Assembly (NCBI RefSeq): GCF_000383475.1
Contig: NZ_KB911460.1
Coordinates: forward strand, 744,001 to 808,000
DNA length: 64,000 bases
Direction of reading: 5' to 3'
Source of the DNA: Microbacterium sp. 11MF
Lineage (GTDB): Bacteria > Actinomycetota > Actinomycetes > Actinomycetales > Microbacteriaceae
Below, in pieces: positions 63,262-64,000 of the stretch. Under the pieces are notes generated by a model that was not told where the DNA came from, did not search any database, and saw only the letters and a program-made list of their open reading frames with translations. Position numbers and translations under genes: made by a program. Within the stretch, counting starts at the first letter, position 1; each line of letters begins with the position of its first letter.

Positions 63262-64000
63262 TCAGACCCCCGCGGCCACCCGCTCGCGGAAGATGGCGCG
63301 GACGGCCTCGCGTCCGGCCCGATTGGCGCCGACCGTCGACTGCGACGGGCCGTAGCCGATGAGGAAGAGGCGCGGCTCGTCGATCGCGCGGGTGTCGCGC
63401 ACCCGGACGCCTCCGGCGGCGGTGCGCAGCCCGAGCGGGGCGAGGTGGGCGATGTCGGCCCGGAACCCGGTGGCCCACAGGATGACCTCCGCGGGCTCGA
63501 GGGTGCCGTCCGGCATCCGAACCCCGTCCGGTTCGACAGCGGTGAACATCGGATGCCACACCAGAGCCCCGCGGTCCTTCGCCGCCTGCGCCCACGGCGA
63601 CCAGTGGGCGCCGGTGACCGACACGACGCTCCCCGGCGGTAGGCCCTGCCGGACGCGCTCCTCGACGCCCGCGATGGCCTGGATGCGGGCGGCCGTGTCA
63701 AAGCCCGTCGCGTCCCACTGCGGCTCGGTGCGCGAGACCCAGAAGGTGTCGGTCACCCGCGAGATCTCGTCGAGCAACTGGATCGCCGAGACCCCGGCGC
63801 CCACGATGACGACCCGTCGGCCCCGGAACTCCTCAGCGGAACGGTAGTCGTGGACGTGCAGCTGTCGTCCTGCGAACGATCCCTGTCCGGGGTAGGTCGG
63901 CCAGAAGGGCTTCCGCCACGTGCCGGTCGCGTTAATGACGTACCGCGCCGACCACGAGACGGGCGTCCCGGTATGCTCCGCCTCGATCGTCAGCGGTCCG
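63262..64000 (-). CDS. Flavin-containing monooxygenase/NAD(P)-binding oxidoreductase (5' part outside window)
   Basis: The C-terminal 245 codons of a CzcO-type (COG2072) flavoprotein; the frame is open to the right edge and the start lies beyond it. Visible parts are VINATGTWRKPFWPTYPGQG, HVHDYRSAEEFRG, the second Rossmann motif VVIVGAGVSAIQLL, ILWATGFRADIAHLAPLG and LFLIGYGPSQSTVGANRAG. It converges on the GH65 gene with a two-base gap. The monooxygenase substrate is unknown. Confidence 0.85.
   Translation of the reverse strand, partial: GPLTIEAEHTGTPVSWSARYVINATGTWRKPFWPTYPGQGSFAGRQLHVHDYRSAEEFRGRRVVIVGAGVSAIQLLDEISRVTDTFWVSRTEPQWDATGFDTAARIQAIAGVEERVRQGLPPGSVVSVTGAHWSPWAQAAKDRGALVWHPMFTAVEPDGVRMPDGTLEPAEVILWATGFRADIAHLAPLGLRTAAGGVRVRDTRAIDEPRLFLIGYGPSQSTVGANRAGREAVRAIFRERVAAGV

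Overview
The window reads as chromosomal DNA of a high-GC Gram-positive actinobacterium, most likely a Microbacterium or close Microbacteriaceae relative. The reasons are the strongly GC-rich third codon positions, the lipoprotein-heavy carbohydrate and iron uptake systems, a separate cydABDC set, and gene types such as DUF3105/DUF305, HerA-like DUF853 and E. coli-length Pta with AckA. The genus is an inference. I see no phage, insertion sequence, integrase or CRISPR array. Coding density is very high, and convergent neighbours often lie 0-20 bp apart or overlap.

Layout. 1-4712: a sugar or polyol module: divergent ABC ATPase (cut by the window edge), substrate-binding lipoprotein, Gfo/Idh/MocA dehydrogenase and a TIM-barrel isomerase. 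4911-5945: AbiEi-type antitoxin-domain protein with a nuclease-like C terminus. 6020-7230: rplJ-rplL with promoter, leader and terminator. 7261-12382: LacI regulator and an AglEFG-like importer, with two near-identical operators upstream. 12395-17092: DUF305/DUF3105 pair, PAP2 phosphatase, HerA-like ATPase, GNAT. 17087-20246: divergent MFS carrier and SDR-type protein. 20265-26055: cydABDC on the minus strand. 26201-30408: cell-wall serine hydrolase, cysteine-rich HTH regulator, DUF427, HAD phosphatase. 30482-35140: iron-siderophore uptake operon behind a DtxR/IdeR-like box. 35214-41025: small membrane protein, luciferase-like oxidoreductase, QorB/QorR-like pair, aldo/keto reductase, TrhO, and a YcaQ-like winged-helix protein. 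41032-48595: ROK regulator, CUT1 importer and GH38 alpha-mannosidase. 48690-51452: acetyltransferase, lipoprotein, SRPBCC protein, PEP-mutase-family protein. 51525-56217: tRNA-Ser and a MoxR-DUF58-transglutaminase operon. 56312-60583: SRP RNA, pta-ackA, HAD mutase. 60653-63259: GH65 phosphorylase. 63262-64000: C-terminal part of a flavin monooxygenase.

How it works together. Much of the window scavenges carbohydrate: two CUT1 importers without their own ATPase, one RbsA-type importer, GH38 and GH65 enzymes with a beta-phosphoglucomutase-like partner, and Pta-AckA for acetate overflow or assimilation. Iron uptake, the low-oxygen bd oxidase and thiol/quinone redox genes complete the set.

Two sequence-wide patterns stand out. 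First, at least twelve genes have a TANNNT hexamer exactly six bases before the start codon, the signature of leaderless mRNAs; this fixes many start codons. Second, the heptamer GGATGCC/GGCATCC occurs about 97 times by hand count, several times more than base composition predicts. It is balanced between strands, is carried inside genes by otherwise uncommon codons, and is paired as an inverted repeat in three intergenic hairpins, much as DNA uptake sequences are in Neisseria and Haemophilus.
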